A DNA stretch of 64,000 nucleotides, from NCBI RefSeq assembly GCF_021462225.1, contig NC_061812.1, positions 43,815,363 through 43,879,362 of the forward strand, read 5' to 3'. Numbering within the stretch: position 1 is the stretch's first letter; each line of letters starts with the position of its first letter. Made by a program: the position numbers and the translations under genes. This stretch comes from Girardinichthys multiradiatus. Lineage: Eukaryota > Chordata > Actinopteri > Cyprinodontiformes > Goodeidae. Shown piece by piece: positions 1 to 11,120 of this stretch. The notes beneath the pieces were generated by a model. It worked only from the letters and a program-made list of their open reading frames with translations, was not told the origin of the DNA and did not search any database.

Positions 1-860
1 AAAAATCCAAAGTGTGACCAAACTTAGCCATCATTAACCTATGCTGCAATATTTTAAAGCCTATGGATCCAGAGTCTAGCAGGACAGATGTAATGATTAG
101 ACATGCAAACTGTGTAAGATGGCTGCAGCAGTTATGTCTGTCATTATTTTGGATCCAATCTCAAGTCTCCCCATGACAAACGATGCAACGATGTTCATGC
201 TTTGTCTATATGTGCCTATCCATGCAGGGTCCAAAGTGCTGGGGCCTATGACAGTCAATGCCTCTCATTGGACGAGAGCCGGGGTACACCCCTGACAGGT
301 TGCCAGTCAATCTCAGGGCAGCACAGACACAGACAAACAACAATGCACACATACGCACATTTATACCAAAGTTTAACACTGCATCCGCTCTGCTCCTGTA
401 TGAACACCGGAGTAAATACGCACCCATTATAGTCAATGACTGCATTTTCACTGCCTCCGCAGGGTGAATGGCCATCAGACAAAATTCCACCAGAGTTTAT
501 TTTTGCCGGATACCGGAGCGGAGTCAATCTGTAGGAAACATACTGTACCAACAGGAAACAGAAAGAGCACAACATCCAGATTTTTTTTTTACCTTGAACC
601 TTCTTGCTACAAAACAACAGCGTTACCAAGTGTACCACTCTACATACCCACAAATGGTTTCAGTAGCTGATAATTCAGGGTTTTGAGCAACACGGCAGCC
701 AGAAAACTCACACAACTGCATGAAAACTCAATGCATACAGCACATTTCTGAGTTTTACTAAAGCCATCTGGGGGCAGAAAACATACCCCAAGATTAGCAA
801 CTACAGTTAACCCCAAACCTATTCATACCTCTAGCATATTTAGGTTGAGAGGAATCTTTC
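1..860. other. Intronic/flanking DNA, mostly unclassified
   Basis: No exon was recognised. Several overlapping open frames on both strands (up to 132 codons) match no protein I know and look like chance. The only recognisable part is a short interspersed-repeat fragment at 282-345. Positions 430-540 contain phrases that recur in fish non-autonomous repeats, but I cannot assign them. Confidence 0.5.
282..345. repeat. Fragment of a common teleost interspersed repeat
   Basis: The phrase around 'gtacacccctgacaggttgccagtcaatc' followed by an acacagacacagacaaac stretch is the signature of a very common fish repeat. In typical copies it reads as a 'gacaggtcgccagtctatcgcagggc' type motif followed by an ACAC-rich tail. 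I cannot name the class, and the copy is short and diverged. Confidence 0.5.
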
Positions 861-1010
861 AATTTGACCAGCATGTTCCTTCTGACTGGAAGTAATATAA
901 GCATTTTAGAGTGGCTCAGTCCAAACTTAAATACATTAGAGAATCTGTGGAGGGAAATTTGGGTCAAGGTGATGCCAAGCAAGCATTGTAATAAGGGTGT
1001 GGTTTCTGTA
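845..1010 (+). mobile_element. Decayed Tc1-like transposase fragment (C-terminal catalytic part)
   Basis: In one plus-strand frame the translation includes WLSPNLNTLENLWREIW. This matches the third catalytic block of Tc1 transposases (consensus SPDLNPIENLW, which carries the final Glu of the DDE triad). Wording just before it ('gagtggctcagtccaaactta') resembles the family whose termini read near CAGT.ACATCC and whose ends are seen at 51975 and 54308. No terminal repeats remain here, so this is an isolated internal fragment. Confidence 0.6.
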
Positions 1011-3722
1011 ATGCTAATACTTTTTCTCACCGATTATTACGAAGGGAATAAACCACTTTTGACATGCCGGCTTGTAATAAAAACATTTTTTTCAACATTA
1101 AGGTGAGAATAATGACCAGCTCCACAGAGAGCTTAATCATTGAACTCATTTAAACCATCCCTACCCTGTGCATTGTGATTGCAGGCTACCATTAGGCTGG
1201 GTTCCACCGTAGGTGAGAGGAGAAAGAAAAAAGACAAAAACAGAACGGAGCCTGTTACAGAGACTGGCACTTGAATCCACCTTAAAGTGAATAGACTCAT
1301 TGTGTTTGTGTGAAAGAATGAAAATAAGAACTACAAGGTTTATTTGAATGGTTCTGGTATAAAAGGTAACTTTCCAGAGAATATTTAAGGTCTGAAAATC
1401 AATCCTTAAGTTACAGAGTGAGAGTAAATATGAATATGGCAGTTTGCAAATAAAGAATATTTGCGAACTGTTTTGCTTTGAAAGTATGTAGTAAAATGTC
1501 TGGAAACCCATAGTACAAAATCGGACTAATTGCTGTATGAAGATTCATGCAAAAAAGGGAAGCATAGAGGTTTTAGAGAGGAAGTAGCTGAAAAAAATCT
1601 ATGTGAACCTTTTAAATTAGCCATTTTGGCACAAAAGTGTGCCATTTGAAAAATAATACCAATAAATAACAACAGAACCCCACTGTGCTCATCACTGTGG
1701 TTCATCATAATTTAAGAAAAGAGATATTACATAAAATATACAGTAAAAATATATATTTACTCAATTCAGAAAAAAGACTGATATGAGCAGGGAAAACAGA
1801 TAACATGTGTAGGTAAACAGGTCTGCTTAAGCTCAAAGCAATGTGAACACGTTTGAACATAAAGACATTTTTACAAAATAATAATAATAATACAGTAGAT
1901 ATACCCATAATTCTATCAATAACAAGGGCTTAGCAGAATTGATTTACAGACCTTTCTGATGGAGGAATTTCATATTCAGAAAACAGTGGTATCCCAATCT
2001 GGATACAATATGTTCTCCTTGCTAAGGAAGAGTCAACATTACAATGGCTCCATTTTCATCCGTCAACATAAAAGGTATCTTCCCAGCAGTGAAAAATGTT
2101 TTGTTCTTGTCTGCCATTATTCTCACTAGATGCAAAATATGATAAAATAAGAGTTAAAGTACCACATGAAAACACTCATCGTGGTCTGTGCGCTGAGCCT
2201 AAAAGCATTTATCCAGCAAGACCTTTTAGTTGTGCAAGGCAGTTTCTCAAGAGCCCATTTGGAAGATCAACACGTGCATTTAACCATCCAAACCTGAATT
2301 CTACACTCAACAGATAACCTGAAGATTTATACAACATTAATTTTATTTATGAGAACACAGAAAGTGGGCTTGTGTTGCAATTTGTAAGCACTTGAGCATA
2401 GCGCGACTGGCGTTAGCAGCCAAGGACGCTAAAGTTGGCATTTACTTCTCAACTTCACAATGGGGCTAAGCTAAAAGTGCTATTACAACATATTGATAAT
2501 CTGGAGTTTAAAGTCTAAAATACTTCAAACTTGAACTGGATAACTATATGCTAAAAATTTTTTTAAGGTCAAGAGACAGGGGTGTCCAAACGTTTTGTGG
2601 GCCAAAGCAAATCAAAAAGTCAAAAGTAATCACAACCCAAAATCAAACAAAAAACTAAAATCACAAAAAATTATATTCTGATTCTTTTTGTCTGCTTAAC
2701 TATCAACCAGGTATGCAGCATTTTAATAAGACAAATAAATTAGTCAGATTTTTGGTCAGAAAGGGATGGGTAGATTATCGCAGATCCAAAACTTCAAAAG
2801 AGTTTCGCACATTTGTTTTATTAAAAGAAATGCATCTAGTTTGCTAATTTTTTTGGGCTTGATTAAAACAAAAACAAAAAGAAAACATTTTGTCTATTCT
2901 CAGCAAGAGAACAGGATTTGGGGATTTTGATTATCAAAATATTGTAAACTTAAACTGGAGCATATTGGTGGGTGGATGGGTATAGATGGATGTAAATGTT
3001 CTAGTGTTAAAGTCTGAAAAGCATCTCTCGGAGTTCAGACATCCTACAATTGTGGAATCTATGACGTGAACAAGTATTACAGTAAAAATATTCAGTGAAA
3101 CCAATCAAATTTTTTCTGCCTATAATCAGGATTGTGTTCAGCCACTAACTGGGAGCCACTGAAGAATGCAAAACGAAGAATGCCAAATCCAGCTCTGGGC
3201 TCGGGTGTGAGAACACTCTTCGCGTGTTAATGAATAATGCATCTGTTACACACCTGCTCTGTTTTCTTTGCTGCAAAGAGAATGTGCAAAACAAGCACTG
3301 AAGTGTTAAATATAAACTTTGGTAAAAGTCAAGCAGGGGTTAAAGCACGGAGAACTGCGACTCAGCATTCAGTCGACAATGGGGAGGTAGGCTGCAATCG
3401 GCACACACCAGCAGACACATTGAGAGAGCTGTCACCTCTTCATCACTCCCTTCACCTCCTTTAGAGCACAGCAAGCCACCTCCCGTTGACCCCCGTGACC
3501 AGAGTTCAGACCCCTTTAGCTGCAAGGTCTCGAGCTGGCAACAGCTCCACTCCGCTCCACTTAACTCTATACCCACTCAGCCAGTCAGTGACCACGAAGA
3601 AATGGACAACAAGTCAGGGATGACAAACGACTAGGAACCACAGCAGAAAAGTCACAAAACATGCTAAAAAAAAAATCACCCGACAACTCTTCCTGAAGTT
3701 TGAAGACACATGGTCACAATAC
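1011..3722. other. Intronic DNA, nothing recognised except a possible hAT-like scrap
   Basis: A+T-rich, without convincing open frames or RNA genes. If the exon at 3723-3791 is correctly assigned, this stretch is the start of its downstream intron (the gene runs leftward). I looked for the expected next exon, which should begin with codons for VNG(R/K)DLS, and did not find it. The intron therefore runs past the window edge. Confidence 0.5.
2578..2690. repeat. Possible DNA-transposon terminus (hAT-like wording)
   Basis: The phrase 'caggggtgtccaaacgtttt' followed by 'gggccaaagc' resembles the terminal sequence of common vertebrate hAT-type non-autonomous elements. No matching opposite end was located. 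Confidence 0.3.
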
Positions 3723-3791
3723 CTGGCAGACTTCATAGAGTAGCTTGTATTGCTCCTCAGGCTTCCTCAGCGTACAGAGGCTACATCCCAT
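3723..3791 (-). CDS. pdzrn3: Alternative first coding exon of a PDZRN3/PDZRN4-type protein (short isoform)
   Basis: Read on the minus strand, an ATG in a strong Kozak context (CCACCATGG) at 3791-3789 opens 23 codons beginning MGCSLCTLRKPEEQ and ending LLYEVCQ. They are followed directly by a splice donor (CAG|GTATTG; donor GT at 3722-3721), giving a phase-0 exon. From memory, short isoforms of PDZRN3 and PDZRN4 begin with a near-identical peptide and then continue VNG(R/K)DLS inside the first PDZ domain, omitting the N-terminal RING and zinc-finger region. Met-Gly-Cys at the start (Gly2, Cys3, Cys6) fits N-myristoylation plus palmitoylation, so this isoform may be membrane-tethered. The long isoform is an E3 ubiquitin ligase acting at synapses and in muscle or Wnt signalling; without RING this form should act as a scaffold. 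EEQ and EVCQ favour PDZRN3 over PDZRN4. No database search was possible. The next exon is outside the window. Confidence 0.72.
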
Positions 3792-4095
3792 GGTGGAGAA
3801 AATGACAGCATCCAGGCTCTCCCCTGCGGCCACACAGGCAGGAACAGAGCAGAAGCAGATATCTCACTTCCCCCTCCCTGAGCCCACTCTCTCTGTCCGA
3901 GTTGTCTTTCTTCTATAGTTGCAAGACGACTTTGGCTGACAGGACTGACTTCCCCCCCAGCTTGTGGCTGTATCTCTGTGCTCAACTCACACATGCTGCC
4001 CTCCCACCTTTCTTCCTCCCTCCCTCCTTCTCCATCGTTCTACAGCCCACTCCTGAGCTCCCGGAGGCCAGATCTTTTCTATGCACACCCCTTCA
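3792..4095 (-). promoter_or_regulatory. Presumed 5' UTR and promoter of the alternative first exon
   Basis: Position alone suggests an internal promoter on the minus strand upstream of the ATG at 3791. The region is richer in G+C than its surroundings and strongly purine-rich on the sense (minus) strand. A TATA-like AACTATAGAA (plus 3911-3920) lies about 120 bases before the ATG. An open frame on the minus strand, in another frame, starts at 3994 and runs past the ATG to 3767. It would be an overlapping uORF if transcription starts far enough upstream. The start site itself cannot be read from sequence. Confidence 0.35.
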
Positions 4096-4757
4096 TGTTT
4101 ATTAAGCAGTTGCTCATTGAGAATTCATAGAGGATGAGGAGAGGGGGGCTAACTAGTAAGCTTTGTCAAAAAAAAGGGAGTGATATCATTTTAATAACCA
4201 AGTACCATTAGATCCAATGTGAGAAAACAAGCTGAGCAACAGAAAGCCTTTTCATTTCATGACAAGGCAAATATATGTCTCTTCAGAAGCCCTCCGGATG
4301 CTTTGTCTACTGCTGACTCAAATTTTAATCTGAAATTCATAAAAGCCCCCTCATCTCTGACAGCAGATAAAGGACTACATGCTTATGATGGTACATCTAA
4401 AGCTCTGCAGCTTTATTAAAGCATTCCCTTTCAATGCCCCAGTTAAACTAGCACTTGGTGACCTCTGGTATGCTAATCCAACAAAGGGACACAGAGCTTT
4501 TTACCCTCTGTGTGCATTTCACTCCAAACACGCAAGCCTAAAGCCAGTAGGAGCAAATAAAACGGATACATATTTATGCTGGATCCTCTCCTCTGTGGCC
4601 AGACAAAGTTTACCCAGCGGGATATCTAAAGCGAAGCGACATACAGTTCTCTGGGTCCTTCCCCGTGCCCGCTGCCTCAGCTTACAAACAAAGGGTATGG
4701 CTTCCCCGCCAGATCTAGCTTCTGTCCTACTGTTTGCTCTAATTCCTGCCAGATATC
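4096..4757. other. Unclassified sequence, no gene seen
   Basis: Presumed upstream intron or flank. Open frames on both strands at 4379-4866 overlap each other and show no recognisable domain. Confidence 0.4.
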
Positions 4758-5380
4758 CAGTGACTTCCAAAAGTATTAATATCCCCTGAACCTTTACACA
4801 TTTTGTCACATTGCAACCACAAGCTTTAACCCATTTTACAGGGGTTTTATTATAATGGATCAACACAAAGTAGTCTATAATTGTAAAATGGAAGAAAAAA
4901 GATTACATGGTCCTGCCATACAAAATCCCATTTGCAGTTTGTCTCAAGTTTAAAGATCACAGCAAATATGTGTAAGAAGGTGCTTAGGTCCGAAGGGACA
5001 GAAACATTTTGACCAACATGTTCAGCACTGTGTAGCAGAAAACTAACACTGCACACCACAATGAACGCACCCTTTTCACCGTAACAGATGGTAGTGACAG
5101 CATCATGCAATGGGGATACTTTTCTTCAGCATCTGCCCTGAGTTCATGGGAATATGGATGGAGCTGAATAATAAAACCTGTTAGAGGCTGCACAAGATAA
5201 GAATATACTACAACATACAGCCTAAGTTATAATGAAATGGTTCAGATCAAAACATTTATGGGTTAGAATGGCCTGTCAAAGTCCCGACCTACTAGAGAAA
5301 TCAGTGGCAAGACTTAAAAATAGATGTTCATCCAGTCTGACTAATCCTGAGCTATTTTGTTAAGAAAATGGGCAGAAATA

Positions 5381-7001
5381 CAGTACATACCAAAGGTTTG
5401 GACACACCTTCTCATTCAAAGAGTTGTCTTTATTTTCATGACTATGAATATTGTAGCTTCACACCGAAGGTATCAAAACTATGAATTAACACATGTGGAA
5501 TTATATACTGAACAAAAAAGTGTGAAACAACTGAAAATATGTCTTATATTCTAGGTTCTTCAAAGTAGCCCCCTTCGCTTTGATTACTGCTCCGCACACT
5601 CTTGGCATTCTGTTGATGAGCTTCAAGAGGTAGTCACCTGAAATGGTTTTCACTTCACAGGTGTGCCCTGTCAGGTTTAATAAGTGGGATTTCAAGCCTT
5701 ATAAATGGGGTTGGGACCATCAATTGTGTTGAGCAGGAGGTGGATACAGTACATAGCTGATAGTCCTACTGAATAGACTGTTAGAATTTGTATTATGGCA
5801 AGAAAAAAACAGCTAAGTAAAGAAAAATGAGTGGCCATCATTACTTTAATAAATGAAGGTCAGTCAGTCCGAACAATTGGGAAAACTTTGAAAGTGTCCC
5901 CAAGTGCAGCCGCAAAAACCATCAAGCGCTACAAAGAAACTGGCTCACATGAGGACTGCCCCAGGAAAGGAAGACCAAGAGTCACCAGGAAAGGAAGACC
6001 AAGAGTCACCAGCCTCAGAAATCGCAGGTTAAAAGCAGCTCAGATTAGAGAACAGGTTAATGCCACACAGAGTTCTAGCAGCAGACACATTTCTAGAACC
6101 ACTGTTAAGAGGAGACTGAGTGAATCAGGCGTTCATGGTAAAATAGCTGCTAGGAAACCACTGCTGAGGACAGGCAACAAGCAGAAGAGAATTGTTTGGG
6201 CTAAAGAACACAAGGAATGGACATTAGACCAGTGGAAATCTGTGCTTTGGTCTGATGAGTCCAAGTTTGAGATCTTTTGTTCCAACCACCGTGTCTTTGT
6301 GCGGCGCAGAAGAGGTGAACGGATGGTCTCTACATGCCGGGTTCCCACCGTGAAGCATGGAGGAGGAGGTGTGATGGTGTGAGGGTGCTTTGCTGGTGAC
6401 ATTGTTGGTGATTTATTCAAAATTGAAGGCATACTGAACCAGCATGGATACCACAGCATCTTGCAGCGGCATGCTGTTCCATCCGGTTTGCGTTTAGTTG
6501 GACCATCATTTATTTTTCAACACGACAATGACCCCAAACACACCTCCAGGCTGTATAAGGGCTATTTGACCAAGAAGGAGAGTGATGAGGTGCTGCACCA
6601 GATGACCTGGCCTCCACAGTCACCGGACCTGAACCCAATCGAGATGGTTTGGGGTGAGCTGGACCGCAGAGTGAAGGCAAAAGGGCCAACAAGTGCTAAG
6701 CATCTCTGGGAACTCCTTCAAGACTGATGGAAAATCATTTCAGGTGACTACCTCTTGAAGCTCATCAACAGAATGCCAAGAGTGTGCGAAGCAGTAATCA
6801 AAGCAAAAGGTGGCTACTTTGAAGAACCTAGAATATAAGACATATTTTCAGTTGTTTCACACTTTTTTGTTCAGTACATAATTCAACATGTGTTAATTCA
6901 TAGTTTTGATGTCTTCAGTGTGAAGCTACAATATTCATAGTCATGAAAATAAAGAAAAGTCTTTGAATGAGAAGGTGTGTCCAAACTTCTGGTCTGTACT
7001 G
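5381..7001 (+). mobile_element. Tc1-like transposon, family A copy 1 (CAGTACAGACC termini)
   Basis: A 1,621-bp element flanked by TA on both sides (5379-5380 and 7002-7003), as expected for Tc1/mariner. The terminal inverted repeats are long: about 5381-5653 against 6731-7001. They include the phrases 'ggtttggacacacc' and 'ttctcattcaaagag' with their complements. The inner part of each repeat overlaps the last 35 or so transposase codons. It lies inside the older element at 4758-7170. The transposase is broken (see 5795-6838), so any movement of this copy would need a helper. Confidence 0.95.
5795..6838 (+). pseudogene. Tc1-like transposase, inactivated by three nonsense codons
   Basis: The original start ATG is at 5795. 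Frame is kept to the natural stop at 6836-6838, but three in-frame TGA codons interrupt it: 5828-5830 (where the family has an Arg codon), 6380-6382 (a Trp in the conserved VMVWGCF block) and 6725-6727 (near LLQD). Between the stops the protein is well preserved. There is an N-terminal helix-turn-helix (around VAIITL to KTIKRYKETG), a GRPR AT-hook-like motif, and the first catalytic Asp in VLWSDESKF. The second Asp is in IFQHDND and the Glu in SPDLNPIEMVWGEL, so the DDE residues are all present. A 24-bp tandem duplication (5963-6010) repeats the codons for RKGRPRVT. Relative to the sister copy at 52715 it replaces about 33 bp, without shifting the frame. Confidence 0.92.
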
Positions 7002-7170
7002 TATCTATACTTGTGGTGGAGACACATTTATAAAAACTTGCTGCTTGTACGCCTCACTAATGTTTTCCTTTCACTTTACACTAACACACTACTACTATCA
7101 AATAAAGTTCCAGTCAAATATAGTGAGGTCTATGATTGTCCCATGACAGACTTTGGAAAAGTTCAAGTGG

Positions 7171-8879
7171 CATGAATTCTCTGCGCTGTGAATGTCATCA
7201 GTAGGAAAAGGAACACAATCTGACCACATGCAAGGTTTACATAGGGAAACCCATTCAATCCTGCAGGTAGAAGGTGTGATTAAATGGCCTTCACCTCCTC
7301 ACAATCTGATTCCATTCCTCACGTGCGACACAATGGATTGCTTCAGTTCAGTCCCGGGTGCTAAGCCACATGCCTGGATCAATTTCATGGCAGGAGGTGG
7401 GGGGTGTCCCTGTGGGAGAAAGCCTGAAAGCTGGTGATAGTGATATTTCCTTCTGCCAGATGTGTCCCCTGATCCATATCTATCTCCAAAATGCCACCAG
7501 AGGCAGCAGCAGCGCTACAAGCCAAGTGCGAAGCAAATGTAAATGTTTGTAATCCAAATGCAACAGATCACAACAGCTTCAACACTGAAGATATAAAAAA
7601 TGTTTATAGCTTTTTTTTTCTCTAAATAATTCCGTTTTATTTAATAAAGATCTATATAATAACACCTTTAAGGAATTTGGGTTGGTGTGATATTCCTTTT
7701 TCCACCTAATCTCCATGTCTCCAAATAAATCCTCATCTATTTGTTCCCACAACTATGACTGTAGAGAATAATAGCAGCTCTGCCGGGAGGAAAGATCTTA
7801 AAAATAAGATCCACATCGCAGAATAAGTGATGGAGGCCAAAATGCTGCCTCGGGCAAACACGGAAGGTGTCTGTGTGAACTCAACAATCACTCATTATTA
7901 CAGTGGGCTTTGCTCGTCTGGCTCCTAAAGGCTCCAACTCTTATCCAGAGTAGCGTGGAAACTAATTCTCCGTTCATATTAGCCGCACTGCTGTGCCTGG
8001 GGCTGGGATCAATGGCGAGTTTAAGCCGGTGCTTTTCCCAGGCTAATCTTTCTTTCATGCTGAGATTATCCCATTCACAAAGTCAGGACGGAGGCAGCGC
8101 TTCGATATGAACAACCAAACAGAAGGGTTATGGTAGCTGTAGCAGAACAAACACGTGTATGAATTAATAATTAGGAGCACAGAGAAGCTGTTCAATCAGA
8201 GGCAGCAAGTCTGTCACTGTTCTTGGAGATTTAATGAACGTTAATTCCAGTTTGTGCTGTGTGCATGTTGCAGGAATAGGTTTGAACTGTGGTCTCATCA
8301 GAGGGAAACATGTGGGCTTTTTTCATAGAGATGACAGTTACTGGGAACTGACAAAATTATTACATCCAGGCAGGTTGTCAAAGTAAATATTAACATTTGC
8401 TTTTGTCTCACTGATAAAAGACGGCTAGAGGTTACCACACCCTGTCCCATTTATCAGCATAGTCCTTTCAGAGTGCGTGAATCCTGGACCCAGTTAAGGG
8501 GAATGGACTTACACCAGACCCATGGAAGGATCAGGTGGTGATCCCTTCAGCAATCATCCTTCCTGTTTAATTTAATACTGTTACAATCTGTTTCCATCCA
8601 TTTGGACTGCCTTATTATTCTAACATTACCATAGAAGCAGTTAAATGTCAGAGAGTGATTTGAGATTGCTTGTTTTACCTCCTCTGATGTGTGTTTATGC
8701 TCAGGGCCATTCTTAGCTCCAACTCCGCATCTATAGCCATGCAGTTAATCATCTTTTTGACTTTCTTTTCAGAGGCACTCAAACGATGAAAGAACAGACA
8801 GCTCTTACAGCTAGCAATGCTACCTGTGCTAACAGCACAATTATCTAATAGAAGTTGTTAAAAACAGTTCAAATCAATG
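7171..8879. other. Unclassified intronic or flanking DNA
   Basis: No exon, RNA gene or clear repeat was recognised. Short open frames (up to 81 codons) are without domain similarity. Confidence 0.4.
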
Positions 8880-9200
8880 AATTCTGGTGTTCCAATCAGT
8901 TCCATGGCTGCAGGTGTATAAAGTTTGGTTTGGAGAAACCTGACTGGCCTTCATAAAGTCCTGAGCTCAACCTTCTTGATTACCTTTGGGATGAATTAGA
9001 GCAGAGGCTGAAATTCTGGTTTTCTCATCCAACTATGAGCACACTCCTAAACCTTGTGGAAGATGTTTACAGAGTTGCCTTTGCTGGCAACGGTGGGTCC
9101 ATCAACAAATTGGACCTTACAGATTAAGAATAGGATATAATCAAAGTTCATGTACATATAAAAGCAGACAGACAAATACATTTTGGCAATATAGTGTATA
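8880..9200 (+). mobile_element. 3' remnant of a Tc1/mariner element ending in TTGGCAATATAGTGTA
   Basis: The plus strand retains the transposase C-terminal block: 'ccttttgggatgaattagagc'-type wording (DYLWDELEQRL), 'ctcctaaaccttgtggaaga' (LLNLVED) and 'ggtgggtccatcaac'. It then has the 3' untranslated phrase 'gattaagaataggatat' and the terminus 'ttttggcaatatagtgta' at about 9183-9200. This matches a fish family I know by its 'ttgccaaaagtattggga' ends. The 5' two-thirds are missing. Confidence 0.75.
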
Positions 9201-11033
9201 TTTTTAACTTTTTTGTTCGCAGTTTGCTAAAATAGGAAACTACTATTTTATTGATCTGCTTGGTATTAATTCTTTCAGTCTTTCTTATACAAAAATGGTA
9301 ACGTTGCCTGTACTGGTCACTGATGACATAAAAGCCAGATTGTCACTCTTTTGAGAGACATTTCACACTATTTTACAAACATTTCACACGCAAATAAAGC
9401 CACAGAGCAAACCGCAGAATCTACAGTGTATCTTCAGCACATCCTCTCAATTCACAAATTGATAATCTTTGTCATGTGTTAGTCTGCCAGGAACACAATC
9501 TTTTCAAAATAAATTCTTCATGCACAGCATTGAACAGGTTCGACTACTCATTCATAAAAATAGAGGATTTTTAGGTAATGCACACATTGCACATGACCCT
9601 GACTGACCTCAGTCCAGATGGTAGCCCACCTTCAGATACATCTGGAAACTTGTTCGTACTCACAAACTTGGCCATTAAAGTTGATTCTGATTCTGATCTA
9701 AATGCATATAATCTAAACCCTATGTCTCAACCTGCCTTACTGCAAAATGCAGAGCCATTTATCTCTTGGTCATCAGAGCATAAAGGGTGTGGAGGTAAAG
9801 TCTGCAGAAGGTGACGACCCAGCAACATGCAAAGAAACTGGACTCTGATGGCGCACAGAGATAACATGAGGTGAACCGATGACAGCTGAGTCCTAGGCAT
9901 GGCTTAAATACTCAGTGCAGACAGCAATATGAAGAGAGCAGGGAGACAGTTGAAGTTGCACATGAGGAAAAACAGAGTGAAAAGAAATGATGACTTGGTC
10001 ATTGTAATGAGATGACCAAGAAAAAAAGAGAAATTTATAAATTTTGAACTTTGGCATGACATCACATTTAAAGTAATGACAGGAGTTCATTGCATATCCA
10101 AACACAGGGTGTCTATGGATATCACTTGTTCTTTTTTCCCAACGGTCTCAGGTAAGGTAGTACTTACAGCAGTCACATTGGGTACTGAACTTGGTGTAAC
10201 TTAGGGACCTCATGACTGTCCAAGATATAATTCTGACTTTGGTGAGGGTTCCTTTTGAGTTTTTTCCAATTTGAATCAAACAAATTTTAACATTCCAGTA
10301 GGAAACAAATGCACTATAGGGCAATTTCAAACCAACTAAAGAGATTTCTGTCATTTAATTAGAATGTTTGCTTGATGCCAAAACATGAAACACATTCACG
10401 CCTATTTGGGAAGTCAATTTGACTTACCGTCATTGGGGTACTGCCGTTTGTTAATTAACAAACAATGGAACAGCAGAATATTGCCTTAACACTACATTTG
10501 GACACATTTAACACTATAGCATACAGAAATTGATCTCCAGCTAAGCCAAGCTGCCCTGGATGTTTTAAACATGTTGAGAAATTTCACCGTTTGAACACTG
10601 CAGCTCTTAGATGTAATGTATACCACACATGTGACACTCCTACCGAATCAAGACAACTACAACTCAAATATCGCAGTAAAAATAACATTACTTAATCGCA
10701 CGCTACACTATGCAGATGATTCACTCACCTCCACATACTGAATGCTTAAAACTGAAAGTGAATCTAAGAGCATCATTTACTTTCTCATTAATATAAGACT
10801 AATACTTATCTGAATGCTTGGGTAGCACTAAAACTTAATTCCCAGGTGATCCTTATATATATGAAAAAAAAAAAAACAAGACATGGAGATGGTGAAGTGT
10901 CAGTAAAAAAACAGCGTACCACACTGTGGCGATGTTGAACACTGAATTCTACGACCTTGATACCAGTATACACACAGTATTCAAAAACGGGGAGCAACAA
11001 AAGTGACACACATAATCCAAACATGTTCTCGTA
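9201..11033. other. Unclassified intronic or flanking DNA
   Basis: A+T-rich, with short open frames only. No exon, RNA gene or strong repeat signal was recognised. Confidence 0.4.
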
Positions 11034-11120
11034 CTCGTCGTCTTCCGCTTATCCGGGACCGGGTCGCGGGGGCAGCAGACTCAGCAGAGACGCCCAGACG
11101 TCCCTCTCTCCAGACACCTC
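11034..11120. repeat. Fragment of a common G+C-rich teleost interspersed repeat
   Basis: The phrases 'cttccgcttatccgggaccg', 'ggtcgcgggggcagcag' and 'cgcccagacgtccctctc' stand out by their G+C content and match a repeat very widespread in fish genomes. I recall it as part of a larger retrotransposon-related unit but cannot state the class. Only about 90 bp are left here. Confidence 0.65.

Larger units (their letters stand above)
4758..7170 (+). mobile_element. Old Tc1-like element (CAGTGCC family), split by a younger Tc1 at 5381-7001
   Basis: The left end 'cagtgacttccaaaagtatt' at 4758 is a decayed form of the CAGTGCCTTGCAAAAGTATTC terminus seen elsewhere in the window. It is followed by the diagnostic 'ttgtcacattgcaaccacaa' block. 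Transposase remnants follow on the plus strand: phrases equivalent to 'gaaaactaacactgcacacc', 'gcatcatgcaatggggatac' and 'agaatggcctgtcaaagtcc'. The reading stops at 'gggcagaaata' (5380) where the younger element begins. It resumes after it at 7004 with wording equivalent to the next part of the family ('tggtggagacaca', 'acttgctgcttgt'). The right end beyond about 7100 is hard to follow. It encodes nothing functional. Confidence 0.75.
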
